Below, in pieces: positions 1 through 7,646 of a DNA stretch of 15,000 nucleotides. The stretch's first letter is position 1; each line of letters starts with the position of its first letter. The stretch comes from Owenia fusiformis. Its lineage: Eukaryota; Annelida; Polychaeta; Sabellida; Oweniidae. The translations under genes were made by a program, and so were the position numbers. Under the pieces are notes generated by a model. The model worked only from the letters and a program-made list of their open reading frames with translations. It searched no databases and was not told the DNA's origin. The stretch lies in contig CAIIXF020000373.1 in the NCBI GenBank assembly GCA_903813345.2, forward strand, positions 1-15,000. Direction: 5' to 3'.

Positions 1-74
1 TCGAAGCATGCATCAGATTCCTCTTTTTCTCATGTTTTTAGGTTTAAATGAGTTGCTCGGGGTGTTTGTTTTAG

Positions 75-218
75 ATTAATGGAACCAAAGTTGCCTATCT
101 ACTCCCAGGAGACCTTTGCAAGTCACCCCTCCTTACTGTTGATGTTGCTTCCTCTCTTCAGCCTCTTCAACAGCCTGTTGTTACATTGGAGTTGAAAAAG
201 TCATTGGAGAATAACTAA
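75..218 (+). CDS. Possible last exon of an unidentified gene (partial, 3' end)
   Basis: An open frame of 47 codons starts directly after a T-rich stretch ending in TTTTAG (a plausible 3' splice site, AG at 73-74) and ends at TAA 216-218. The translation looks like ordinary globular protein: it begins INGTKVAYLLPGDLCKSPL, continues with a Gln/Leu/Pro-rich middle, and ends in a charged tail (LKKSLENN). There is no signal peptide, membrane segment or motif I recognise, and I cannot assign a family or function. Upstream exons would lie left of the window. A second candidate acceptor (TTTTTAG) ends at 42. An ATG at 79 opens a different frame, a hydrophobic 38-residue peptide, which I consider less protein-like. 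A 47-codon open frame can occur by chance in this base composition, so the call rests on the splice-site position and the composition. If real, this is the gene closest to the telomere on this arm. Confidence 0.35.
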   Translation: MNGTKVAYLLPGDLCKSPLLTVDVASSLQPLQQPVVTLELKKSLENN

Positions 219-643
219 AAGCATAAGACTTTGTACCAACTCCCTACATTGCTGAAGGTCAATAGCTTTCATCCACTTTTCTAGTTCTCAAAGATGCTGT
301 TGTTGGGACCCATCAAAATATTTTGTCAAAATATATTCAATTCTCTCATCATGGATAGTATGAAAAATAGCACATTAGCTTCCTTTGTATACCACTCAGC
401 TGTAAAGATTCCTTGGATTGCACTACATACATCTCATCTTCTCCAAGCAGCTTAAAATCCGTTATGCTCCAGGGAATGACTAGGTCATAACATTAATCAA
501 ATGATGTCCATAAAGGCAAGAAAGATGTCTTGTGTCATCAGTCTCTTTGAGACCTCTGTATTAGGACTCTTCTGCTTTCACAAACCAGTTCATCGTTTTG
601 ATGAAGAGAGTACAATTGAGATGGTACATTCAATCAGGGCCAT
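201..643 (-). pseudogene. Weak traces of a decayed reading frame, minus strand
   Basis: Three adjoining minus-strand segments read like protein but are broken. One starts at an ATG at 643 and runs to a stop at 497-499 with two internal stops (TGA at 590-592 and a second TGA shortly after). The second is open for 47 codons from 492 to a stop at 349-351 and contains LGEDEMYVVQSKESLQLSG. The third is read in another frame from about 362 to a stop at 201-203 with one internal TGA at 288-290 and contains LEKWMKAIDLQQCRELVQSL. The pieces follow one another in the right order and would need two frame changes to join. I do not recognise the family. A degenerate transposon or gene fragment is possible, and chance is not excluded. 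The segment slightly overlaps the end of the candidate exon on the other strand. Confidence 0.18.
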
Positions 644-710
644 CTTTGATATCCAAATGAATCTGTTCCAAAATTAATTATTCATTTTGGCAGTCATTTT
701 GGTTGCCATC
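219..710. other. Unique sequence; possible 3' UTR of the left-hand gene
   Basis: On the + strand this stretch has no open frame worth reporting, no AATAAA or ATTAAA hexamer and no tandem repeat. If the exon at 75-218 is real, this would be its 3' untranslated region or intergenic DNA. The minus strand carries the weak protein-like fragments described separately. It is clearly different in composition from the telomeric array: mixed sequence with few CpG and no TTAGGG. Confidence 0.4.
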
Positions 711-851
711 CTAAACTTATCCGAACATGGCCGGTCTATAATTCTGAATTTCTCATGAAAGTTGTATAAAAGTCCCTGGAGTAAGAATCCACTAGGGGTT
801 CAATTATAGACCGGTATCGGAAGTAGCTATGACGTCACATCCGGTTTTGAC
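711..851 (+). repeat. Solitary diverged copy of the head-B repeat (B0)
   Basis: This is a single copy of the 134-bp head found in the array, closest to head B. The inverted arms are intact: CCGGTCTATAATT at 731-743 and AATTATAGACCGG at 802-814, spanning 84 bp exactly as in the array. The conserved loop GGAGTAAGAATCCACTAGG and the perfect CRE TGACGTCA (830-837) are present. The ETS-like site left of the CRE is changed (TATCGGAAGT instead of TACCGGAAGT). Unlike the array copies and B17, it has no TTAGGG on either side: it is preceded by unique sequence and followed by GGTTTTGAC. It may be an ancient insertion, a relic of an older chromosome end, or evidence that the head can exist away from telomeric DNA. 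Confidence 0.9.
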
Positions 852-1124
852 TTATCTTTTTAAGGTGTCACTCCTGTAAATCATTGAAAAATATTGAAAA
901 AATCACAAAATTCAAGTTCTGGGGTACATATCGCCATTTTCGAACGAACTAGCCCATACAATGACTATATTTCTGCGTTCCCCTATACATAACCTTCATC
1001 TTGACACTATATTTAATATAGGGTTTGCGTCTCGATTTTTATATATCACTACGCCAACATAGGGACTCATTTTCAGGTAAAATCCCTGCTTCACCGATGA
1101 AAATTAACGAATAAAGTAGTTCCA

Positions 1125-1125
<1 letters not shown>
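852..1125. other. Unique AT-rich spacer before the telomeric array
   Basis: There is no gene, no copy of the array modules and no TTAGGG here. Two small things are visible. One is a short inverted repeat, CTATAT/ATATAG, at 1007-1021. The other is an AATAAA hexamer at 1110-1115, followed within about 10 bases by the G/T-rich telomeric tract. That arrangement resembles a poly(A) signal with its GU-rich downstream element. If the gene at 75-218 is real this could serve as a distal poly(A) site, but the match is common by chance in AT-rich DNA. Confidence 0.45.
1110..1115 (+). promoter_or_regulatory. AATAAA hexamer (possible poly(A) signal)
   Basis: This is a perfect AATAAA followed by TTAGGG repeats starting at 1126, whose G/T-rich RNA could act as the downstream element. 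It is the first canonical hexamer after the candidate last exon. The distance of about 890 bp to the stop codon and the frequency of this hexamer in AT-rich DNA keep confidence low. Confidence 0.2.
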
Positions 1126-1160
<35 letters not shown>

Positions 1161-1192
1161 GGTTAGGGTTAGGGTTAGGGTTAGGATTAGGG
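1126..1192 (+). repeat. Interstitial telomeric tract opening the array
   Basis: This tract of eleven repeats is all TTAGGG except one TTTAGGG (1138-1144) and one TTAGGA (1181-1186). It ends in TTAGGATTAGGG right before head A of unit 1, the same ending seen before every other unit. It lacks the inverted-telomere hairpin found after complete units, as expected if that hairpin belongs to the downstream side of head B. Confidence 0.95.
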
Positions 1193-1212
1193 CCCAACTA
1201 CTACGAACCTGG

Positions 1213-1296
1213 CCGGTCTATAATTTTGAATTTTTCACAAAAGTTGTATATGAGTCCTAGGAGTAAGAATCCACTAGGCACTCAATTATAGACCGG
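1213..1296 (+). repeat. 84-bp inverted-repeat core of head A (unit 1)
   Basis: Perfect 13-bp arms, CCGGTCTATAATT (1213-1225) and AATTATAGACCGG (1284-1296), enclose 58 bp. A second, inner pair, CCTAG (1256-1260) and CTAGG (1274-1278), encloses a 13-base loop, so the single strand could form a two-level hairpin. The span of 84 bp is the same in heads A and B, in B0 and in B17. In head B the inner pair is CCCAG/CTAGG, with one mismatch. The structure recalls a MITE-like or cruciform-forming element, but I see no clear target-site duplication because the flanks are telomeric. Confidence 0.85.
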
Positions 1297-1297
1297 T

Positions 1298-1327
1298 ACC
1301 GGAAGTAGCTATGACGTCATTTCCGGT
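1298..1327 (+). promoter_or_regulatory. ETS-like / CRE / ETS-like motif cluster of head A (unit 1)
   Basis: Directly after the right arm comes ACCGGAAGT (1298-1306), a consensus ETS-family site. It is followed by the perfect CRE palindrome TGACGTCA (1312-1319; in head A the palindrome extends to ATGACGTCAT) and then TTCCGGT (1321-1327), an ETS-like core on the opposite strand. Head B has the same order, with CATCCGGT as the last site (ACCGGATG on the other strand). The arrangement repeats in every complete head, giving 28 CREs in the array and 31 in the window. ETS and CREB/ATF factors are known activators at CpG-containing animal promoters. That these sites are used here is inference. Confidence 0.6.
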
Positions 1328-1491
1328 TTCGACCAAAAATTTTATTTTGCGTATTTTTTCAAATTTTTTTTTGTTTTTGCCTATTTTGAGGTCACTGATT
1401 ATGAATCTAAAAACCGTTTGTCGATGCAACTTTTAGTTTTTGAGATATAGGGTGGGGGTTAGACTTAGAAAAATTTAAAAATTTAATTTTT
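1327..1491 (+). repeat. AT-rich tail of head A (unit 1)
   Basis: This 165-bp segment, found only after head A, is dominated by T-tracts, with a mixed-sequence middle (around 1385-1445) and a G-rich GGGTGGGGG near its end. It is present in all 14 complete units and, with substitutions, in the diverged copy at 9573-9732, so it was part of the ancestral A element. It shows no open reading frame and no RNA-gene signature. T-tracts of this type generally disfavour nucleosomes, which would fit an open site next to the CRE cluster; that is inference. Confidence 0.85.
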
Positions 1492-1529
1492 TTAGGGTTA
1501 GGATTAGGGCTCATCTTATCCGAACATGG

Positions 1530-1613
1530 CCGGTCTATAATTTTGAATTTTTCATAGAAGTTGCATAAGAGTCCCAGGAGTAAGAATCCACTAGGTGTTC
1601 AATTATAGACCGG
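1530..1613 (+). repeat. 84-bp inverted-repeat core of head B (unit 1)
   Basis: The 13-bp arms (1530-1542 and 1601-1613) and spacing are the same as in head A, and the loop segment GGAGTAAGAATCCACTAGG is identical. Over the 134-bp heads, A and B differ at 16 positions and at no indel. Six differences fall in the first 20 bases, eight in the loop and two just after the CRE. The arms, the left ETS-like site and the CRE show none. Heads A and B are therefore old paralogues, while copies of each are almost identical within the array. Confidence 0.85.
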
Positions 1614-1664
1614 TACCGGAAGTAGCTATGACGTCACATCCGGTTTAGGGTTAGGGTTAGGGTA

Positions 1665-1684
1665 TAACCCTGAAGAAAGGGTTA
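1665..1684 (+). repeat. Inverted telomere hairpin in the linker (unit 1)
   Basis: TAACCCTGAAGAAAGGGTTA consists of a C-strand telomere heptamer, a GAAGAA loop and a G-strand heptamer. It sits three hexamers (units 1, 11, 16) or four hexamers (all other complete units) after head B. It occurs in the linkers of all 14 complete units and is absent after the two truncated ones and after B0 and B17. Because C-strand sequence lies inside a G-strand tract, it may mark an ancient head-to-head telomere junction. Confidence 0.85.
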
Positions 1685-1735
1685 GGGTTAGGGTTAGGGT
1701 TAGGGTTAGGGTTAGGGTTAGGGTTAGGGTTAGGG

Positions 1736-1776
<41 letters not shown>

Positions 1777-1796
1777 GGTTAGGGTTAGGATTAGGG

Positions 1797-2345
1797 CCCA
1801 ACTACTACGAACCTGGCCGGTCTATAATTTTGAATTTTTCACAAAAGTTGTATATGAGTCCTAGGAGTAAGAATCCACTAGGCACTCAATTATAGACCGG
1901 TACCGGAAGTAGCTATGACGTCATTTCCGGTTTCGACCAAAAATTTTATTTTGCGTATTTTTTCAAATTTTTTTTTGTTTTTGCCTATTTTGAGGTCACT
2001 GATTATGAATCTAAAAACCGTTTGTCGATGCAACTTTTAGTTTTTGAGATATAGGGTGGGGGTTAGACTTAGAAAAATTAAAAAATTTAATTTTTTTAGG
2101 GTTAGGATTAGGGCTCATCTTATCCGAACATGGCCGGTCTATAATTTTGAATTTTTCATAGAAGTTGCATAAGAGTCCCAGGAGTAAGAATCCACTAGGT
2201 GTTCAATTATAGACCGGTACCGGAAGTAGCTATGACGTCACATCCGGTTTAGGGTTAGGGTTAGGGTTAGGGTATAACCCTGAAGAAAGGGTTAGGGTTA
2301 GGGTTAGGGTTAGGGTTAGGGTTAGGGTTAGGGTTAGGATTAGGG
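1797..2345 (+). repeat. Array unit 2 with linker
   Basis: This is a complete unit: head A with arm at 1817, head B with arm at 2134 and end at 2247, then a 98-bp linker with four hexamers before the hairpin. It carries one private change, T to A at 2080 in the A tail. The linker is four hexamers longer than the modal 74 bp and has no TTTAGGG. Confidence 0.95.
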
Positions 2346-2870
2346 CCCAACTACTACGAACCTGGCCGGTCTATAATTTTGAATTTTTCACAAAAGTTGT
2401 ATATGAGTCCTAGGAGTAAGAATCCACTAGGCACTCAATTATAGACCGGTACCGGAAGTAGCTATGACGTCATTTCCGGTTTCGACCAAAAATTTTATTT
2501 TGCGTATTTTTTCAAATTTTTTTTTGTTTTTGCCTATTTTGAGGTCACTGATTATGAATCTAAAAACCGTTTGTCGATGCAACTTTTAGTTTTTGAGATA
2601 TAGGGTGGGGGTTAGACTTAGAAAAATTTAAAAATTTAATTTTTTTAGGGTTAGGATTAGGGCTCATCTTATCCGAACATGGCCGGTCTATAATTTTGAA
2701 TTTTTCATAGAAGTTGCATAAGAGTCCCAGGAGTAAGAATCCACTAGGTGTTCAATTATAGACCGGTACCGGAAGTAGCTATGACGTCACATCCGGTTTA
2801 GGGTTAGGGTTAGGGTTAGGGTATAACCCTGAAGAAAGGGTTAGGGTTAGGGTTAGGGTTAGGATTAGGG
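2346..2870 (+). repeat. Array unit 3 with linker
   Basis: This complete unit has the modal 525-bp length: arms of heads A and B at 2366 and 2683, head B end at 2796, 74-bp linker with the hairpin. I see no private change. Confidence 0.95.
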
Positions 2871-3395
2871 CCCAACTACTACGAACCTGGCCGGTCTATA
2901 ATTTTGAATTTTTCACAAAAGTTGTATATGAGTCCTAGGAGTAAGAATCCACTAGGCACTCAATTATAGACCGGTACCGGAAGTAGCTATGACGTCATTT
3001 CCGGTTTCGACCAAAAATTTTATTTTGCGTATTTTTTCAAATTTTTTTTTGTTTTTGCCTATTTTGAGGTCACTGATTATGAATCTAAAAACCGTTTGTC
3101 GATGCAACTTTTAGTTTTTGAGATATAGGGTGGGGGTTAGACTTAGAAAAATTTAAAAATTTAATTTTTTTAGGGTTAGGATTAGGGCTCATCTTATCCG
3201 AACATGGCCGGTCTATAATTTTGAATTTTTCATAGAAGTTGCATAAGAGTCCCAGGAGTAAGAATCCACTAGGTGTTCAATTATAGACCGGTACCGGAAG
3301 TAGCTATGACGTCACATCCGGTTTAGGGTTAGGGTTAGGGTTAGGGTATAACCCTGAAGAAAGGGTTAGGGTTAGGGTTAGGGTTAGGATTAGGG
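2871..3395 (+). repeat. Array unit 4 with linker
   Basis: This complete unit has the modal 525-bp length: head arms at 2891 and 3208, head B end at 3321, 74-bp linker with the hairpin. I see no private change. Confidence 0.95.
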
Positions 3396-3921
3396 CCCAA
3401 CTACTACGAACCTGGCCGGTCTATAATTTTGAATTTTTCACAAAAGTTGTATATGAGTCCTAGGAGTAAGAATCCACTAGGCACTCAATTTTAGACCGGT
3501 ACCGGAAGTAGCTATGACGTCATTTCCGGTTTCGACCAAAAATTTTATTTTGCGTATTTTTTCAAATTTTTTGTTTGTTTTTGCCTATTTTGAGGTCACT
3601 GATTATGAATCTAAAAACCGTTTGTCGATGCAACTTTTAGTTTTTGAGATATAGGGTGGGGGTTAGACTTAGAAAAATTTAAAAATTTAATTTTTTTAGG
3701 GTTAGGATTAGGGCTCATCTTATCCGAACATGGCCGGTCTATAATTTTGAATTTTTCATAGAAGTTGCATAAGAGTCCCAGGAGTAAGAATCCACTAGGT
3801 GTTCAATTATAGACCGGTACCGGAAGTAGCTATGACGTCACATCCGGTTTAGGGTTAGGGTTAGGGTTAGGGTATAACCCTGAAGAAAGGGTTAGGGTTA
3901 GGGTTAGGGTTAGGGTTAGGG

Positions 3922-3962
<41 letters not shown>

Positions 3963-3976
3963 GGTTAGGATTAGGG
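3396..3976 (+). repeat. Array unit 5 with linker (most altered complete copy)
   Basis: This complete unit has head arms at 3416 and 3734 and head B end at 3847. It has two private changes: A to T at 3491, which breaks one base pair of the right arm of head A, and an altered T-run near 3567-3575 (six T, G, three T, G, five T) that adds one base. The 129-bp linker holds four hexamers, the hairpin, one TTTAGGG (3940-3946) and five further hexamers before unit 6. Confidence 0.95.
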
Positions 3977-4501
3977 CCCAACTACTACGAACCTGGCCGG
4001 TCTATAATTTTGAATTTTTCACAAAAGTTGTATATGAGTCCTAGGAGTAAGAATCCACTAGGCACTCAATTATAGACCGGTACCGGAAGTAGCTATGACG
4101 TCATTTCCGGTTTCGACCAAAAATTTTATTTTGCGTATTTTTTCAAATTTTTTTTTGTTTTTGCCTATTTTGAGGTCACTGATTATGAATCTAAAAACCG
4201 TTTGTCGATGCAACTTTTAGTTTTTGAGATATAGGGTGGGGGTTAGACTTAGAAAAATTTAAAAATTTAATTTTTTTAGGGTTAGGATTAGGGCTCATCT
4301 TATCCGAACATGGCCGGTCTATAATTTTGAATTTTTCATAGAAGTTGCATAAGAGTCCCAGGAGTAAGAATCCACTAGGTGTTCAATTATAGACCGGTAC
4401 CGGAAGTAGCTATGACGTCACATCCGGTTTAGGGTTAGGGTTAGGGTTAGGGTATAACCCTGAAGAAAGGGTTAGGGTTAGGGTTAGGGTTAGGATTAGG
4501 G
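3977..4501 (+). repeat. Array unit 6 with linker
   Basis: This complete unit has the modal 525-bp length: head arms at 3997 and 4314, head B end at 4427, 74-bp linker with the hairpin. I see no private change. Confidence 0.95.
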
Positions 4502-4640
4502 CCCAACTACTACGAACCTGGCCGGTCTATAATTTTGAATTTTTCACAAAAGTTGTATATGAGTCCTAGGAGTAAGAATCCACTAGGCACTCAATTATAG
4601 AGGGTTAGGGTTAGGGTTAGGGTTAGGGTTAGGGTTAGGG

Positions 4641-4681
<41 letters not shown>

Positions 4682-4719
4682 GGTTAGGGTTAGGGTTAGG
4701 GTTAGGGTTAGGATTAGGG
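4502..4719 (+). repeat. Array unit 7, truncated head A, with linker
   Basis: Only the first 99 bp of head A are present. The copy stops inside the right arm after CAATTATAG (4600) and continues directly as AGGGTTAGGG. The rest of the arm, the CRE cluster, tail, stub, head B and hairpin are all missing. The 119-bp linker is pure telomere with one TTTAGGG (4659-4665). The break is identical to that in unit 10. It looks like a broken end that received new telomeric repeats, although recombination through the shared TAG is an alternative. Confidence 0.95.
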
Positions 4720-5244
4720 CCCAACTACTACGAACCTGGCCGGTCTATAATTTTGAATTTTTCACAAAAGTTGTATATGAGTCCTAGGAGTAAGAATCCA
4801 CTAGGCACTCAATTATAGACCGGTACCGGAAGTAGCTATGACGTCATTTCCGGTTTCGACCAAAAATTTTATTTTGCGTATTTTTTCAAATTTTTTTTTG
4901 TTTTTGCCTATTTTGAGGTCACTGATTATGAATCTAAAAACCGTTTGTCGATGCAACTTTTAGTTTTTGAGATATAGGGTGGGGGTTAGACTTAGAAAAA
5001 TTTAAAAATTTAATTTTTTTAGGGTTAGGATTAGGGCTCATCTTATCCGAACATGGCCGGTCTATAATTTTGAATTTTTCATAGAAGTTGCATAAGAGTC
5101 CCAGGAGTAAGAATCCACTAGGTGTTCAATTATAGACCGGTACCGGAAGTAGCTATGACGTCACATCCGGTTTAGGGTTAGGGTTAGGGTTAGGGTATAA
5201 CCCTGAAGAAAGGGTTAGGGTTAGGGTTAGGGTTAGGATTAGGG
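4720..5244 (+). repeat. Array unit 8 with linker
   Basis: This complete unit has the modal 525-bp length: head arms at 4740 and 5057, head B end at 5170, 74-bp linker with the hairpin. It restarts the full pattern directly after the truncated unit 7. Confidence 0.95.
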
Positions 5245-5769
5245 CCCAACTACTACGAACCTGGCCGGTCTATAATTTTGAATTTTTCACAAAAGTTGTA
5301 TATGAGTCCTAGGAGTAAGAATCCACTAGGCACTCAATTATAGACCGGTACCGGAAGTAGCTATGACGTCATTTCCGGTTTCGACCAAAAATTTTATTTT
5401 GCGTATTTTTTCAAATTTTTTTTTGTTTTTGCCTATTTTGAGGTCACTGATTATGAATCTAAAAACCGTTTGTCGATGCAACTTTTAGTTTTTGAGATAT
5501 AGGGTGGGGGTTAGACTTAGAAAAATTTAAAAATTTAATTTTTTTAGGGTTAGGATTAGGGCTCATCTTATCCGAACATGGCCGGTCTATAATTTTGAAT
5601 TTTTCATAGAAGTTGCATAAGAGTCCCAGGAGTAAGAATCCACTAGGTGTTCAATTATAGACCGGTACCGGAAGTAGCTATGACGTCACATCCGGTTTAG
5701 GGTTAGGGTTAGGGTTAGGGTATAACCCTGAAGAAAGGGTTAGGGTTAGGGTTAGGGTTAGGATTAGGG
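5245..5769 (+). repeat. Array unit 9 with linker
   Basis: This complete unit has the modal 525-bp length: head arms at 5265 and 5582, head B end at 5695, 74-bp linker with the hairpin. I see no private change. Confidence 0.95.
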
Positions 5770-5974
5770 CCCAACTACTACGAACCTGGCCGGTCTATAA
5801 TTTTGAATTTTTCACAAAAGTTGTATATGAGTCCTAGGAGTAAGAATCCACTAGGCACTCAATTATAGAGGGTTAGGGTTAGGGTTAGGGTTAGGGTTAG
5901 GGTTAGGGTTAGGGTTAGGGTTAGGGTTAGGGTTAGGGTTAGGGTTAGGGTTAGGGTTAGGGTTAGGATTAGGG
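5770..5974 (+). repeat. Array unit 10, truncated head A, with linker
   Basis: This is the second truncated copy: 99 bp of head A ending at CAATTATAG (5868), then AGGGTTAGGG, the same junction to the base as in unit 7. The 106-bp linker has no TTTAGGG. It differs in length from the unit 7 linker by 13, that is two hexamers plus the extra T of TTTAGGG. Units 7 and 10 are therefore probably copies of one truncation event rather than two independent breaks. Confidence 0.95.
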
Positions 5975-6505
5975 CCCAACTACTACGAACCTGGCCGGTC
6001 TATAATTTTGAATTTTTCACAAAAGTTGTATATGAGTCCTAGGAGTAAGAATCCACTAGGCACTCAATTATAGACCGGTACCGGAAGTAGCTATGACGTC
6101 ATTTCCGGTTTCGACCAAAAATTTTATTTTGCGTATTTTTTCAAATTTTTTTTTGTTTTTGCCTATTTTGAGGTCACTGATTATGAATCTAAAAACCGTT
6201 TGTCGATGCAACTTTTAGTTTTTGAGATATAGGGTGGGGGTTAGACTTAGAAAAATTTAAAAATTTAATTTTTTTAGGGTTAGGATTAGGGCTCATCTTA
6301 TCCGAACATGGCCGGTCTATAATTTTGAATTTTTCATAGAAGTTGCATAAGAGTCCCAGGAGTAAGAATCCACTAGGTGTTCAATTATAGACCGGTACCG
6401 GAAGTAGCTATGACGTCACATCCGGTTTAGGGTTAGGGTTAGGGTATAACCCTGAAGAAAGGGTTAGGGTTAGGGTTAGGGTTAGGGTTAGGGTTAGGGT
6501 TAGGG

Positions 6506-6546
<41 letters not shown>

Positions 6547-6566
6547 GGTTAGGGTTAGGATTAGGG
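5975..6566 (+). repeat. Array unit 11 with linker
   Basis: This complete unit has head arms at 5995 and 6312 and head B end at 6425. The 141-bp linker has only three hexamers before the hairpin and one TTTAGGG (6524-6530), the same combination as unit 1. With the next three units it repeats the length pattern of units 1-4 (604, 549, 525, 525 against 592, 555, 525, 525). Confidence 0.95.
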
Positions 6567-7121
6567 CCCAACTACTACGAACCTGGCCGGTCTATAATTT
6601 TGAATTTTTCACAAAAGTTGTATATGAGTCCTAGGAGTAAGAATCCACTAGGCACTCAATTATAGACCGGTACCGGAAGTAGCTATGACGTCATTTCCGG
6701 TTTCGACCAAAAATTTTATTTTGCGTATTTTTTCAAATTTTTTTTTGTTTTTGCCTATTTTGAGGTCACTGATTATGAATCTAAAAACCGTTTGTCGATG
6801 CAACTTTTAGTTTTTGAGATATAGGGTGGGGGTTAGACTTAGAAAAATTTAAAAATTTAATTTTTTTAGGGTTAGGATTAGGGCTCATCTTATCCGAACA
6901 TGGCCGGTCTATAATTTTGAATTTTTCATAGAAGTTGCATAAGAGTCCCAGGAGTAAGAATCCACTAGGTGTTCAATTATAGACCGGTACCGGAAGTAGC
7001 TATGACGTCACATCCGGTTTAGGGTTAGGGTTAGGGTTAGGGTATAACCCTGAAGAAAGGGTTAGGGTTAGGGTTAGGGTTAGGGTTAGGGTTAGGGTTA
7101 GGGTTAGGGTTAGGATTAGGG
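6567..7121 (+). repeat. Array unit 12 with linker
   Basis: This complete unit has head arms at 6587 and 6904, head B end at 7017, and a 104-bp linker with four hexamers before the hairpin and no TTTAGGG. It occupies the same place in the length pattern as unit 2, but lacks the private base change of unit 2. Confidence 0.95.
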
Positions 7122-7646
7122 CCCAACTACTACGAACCTGGCCGGTCTATAATTTTGAATTTTTCACAAAAGTTGTATATGAGTCCTAGGAGTAAGAATC
7201 CACTAGGCACTCAATTATAGACCGGTACCGGAAGTAGCTATGACGTCATTTCCGGTTTCGACCAAAAATTTTATTTTGCGTATTTTTTCAAATTTTTTTT
7301 TGTTTTTGCCTATTTTGAGGTCACTGATTATGAATCTAAAAACCGTTTGTCGATGCAACTTTTAGTTTTTGAGATATAGGGTGGGGGTTAGACTTAGAAA
7401 AATTTAAAAATTTAATTTTTTTAGGGTTAGGATTAGGGCTCATCTTATCCGAACATGGCCGGTCTATAATTTTGAATTTTTCATAGAAGTTGCATAAGAG
7501 TCCCAGGAGTAAGAATCCACTAGGTGTTCAATTATAGACCGGTACCGGAAGTAGCTATGACGTCACATCCGGTTTAGGGTTAGGGTTAGGGTTAGGGTAT
7601 AACCCTGAAGAAAGGGTTAGGGTTAGGGTTAGGGTTAGGATTAGGG
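7122..7646 (+). repeat. Array unit 13 with linker
   Basis: This complete unit has the modal 525-bp length: head arms at 7142 and 7459, head B end at 7572, 74-bp linker with the hairpin. I see no private change. Confidence 0.95.

Larger units (their letters stand above)
1193..1796 (+). repeat. Array unit 1 with linker (reference copy)
   Basis: This unit serves as the reference. Head A is 1193-1326, AT-rich tail 1327-1491, telomeric stub TTAGGGTTAGGATTAGGG 1492-1509, head B 1510-1643 and linker 1644-1796. The A tail is T- and A-tract rich and ends in a GGGTGGGGG run (from 1450) followed by alternating A/T tracts. No open reading frame crosses it. The linker has three hexamers, the inverted-telomere hairpin (1665-1684), a long TTAGGG run containing one TTTAGGG (1754-1760), and ends in TTAGGATTAGGG. 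Confidence 0.95.

Noticed and set aside
79-195. 38-residue hydrophobic peptide starting at ATG 79
   Set aside because: It overlaps the better candidate exon in another frame, starts within four bases of the putative splice site and has no supporting signal.
1450-1480. GGGTGGGGG in the A tail as a G-quadruplex
   Set aside because: It lacks four separated G-runs by itself. The neighbouring telomeric tracts are the real quadruplex-forming sequence.
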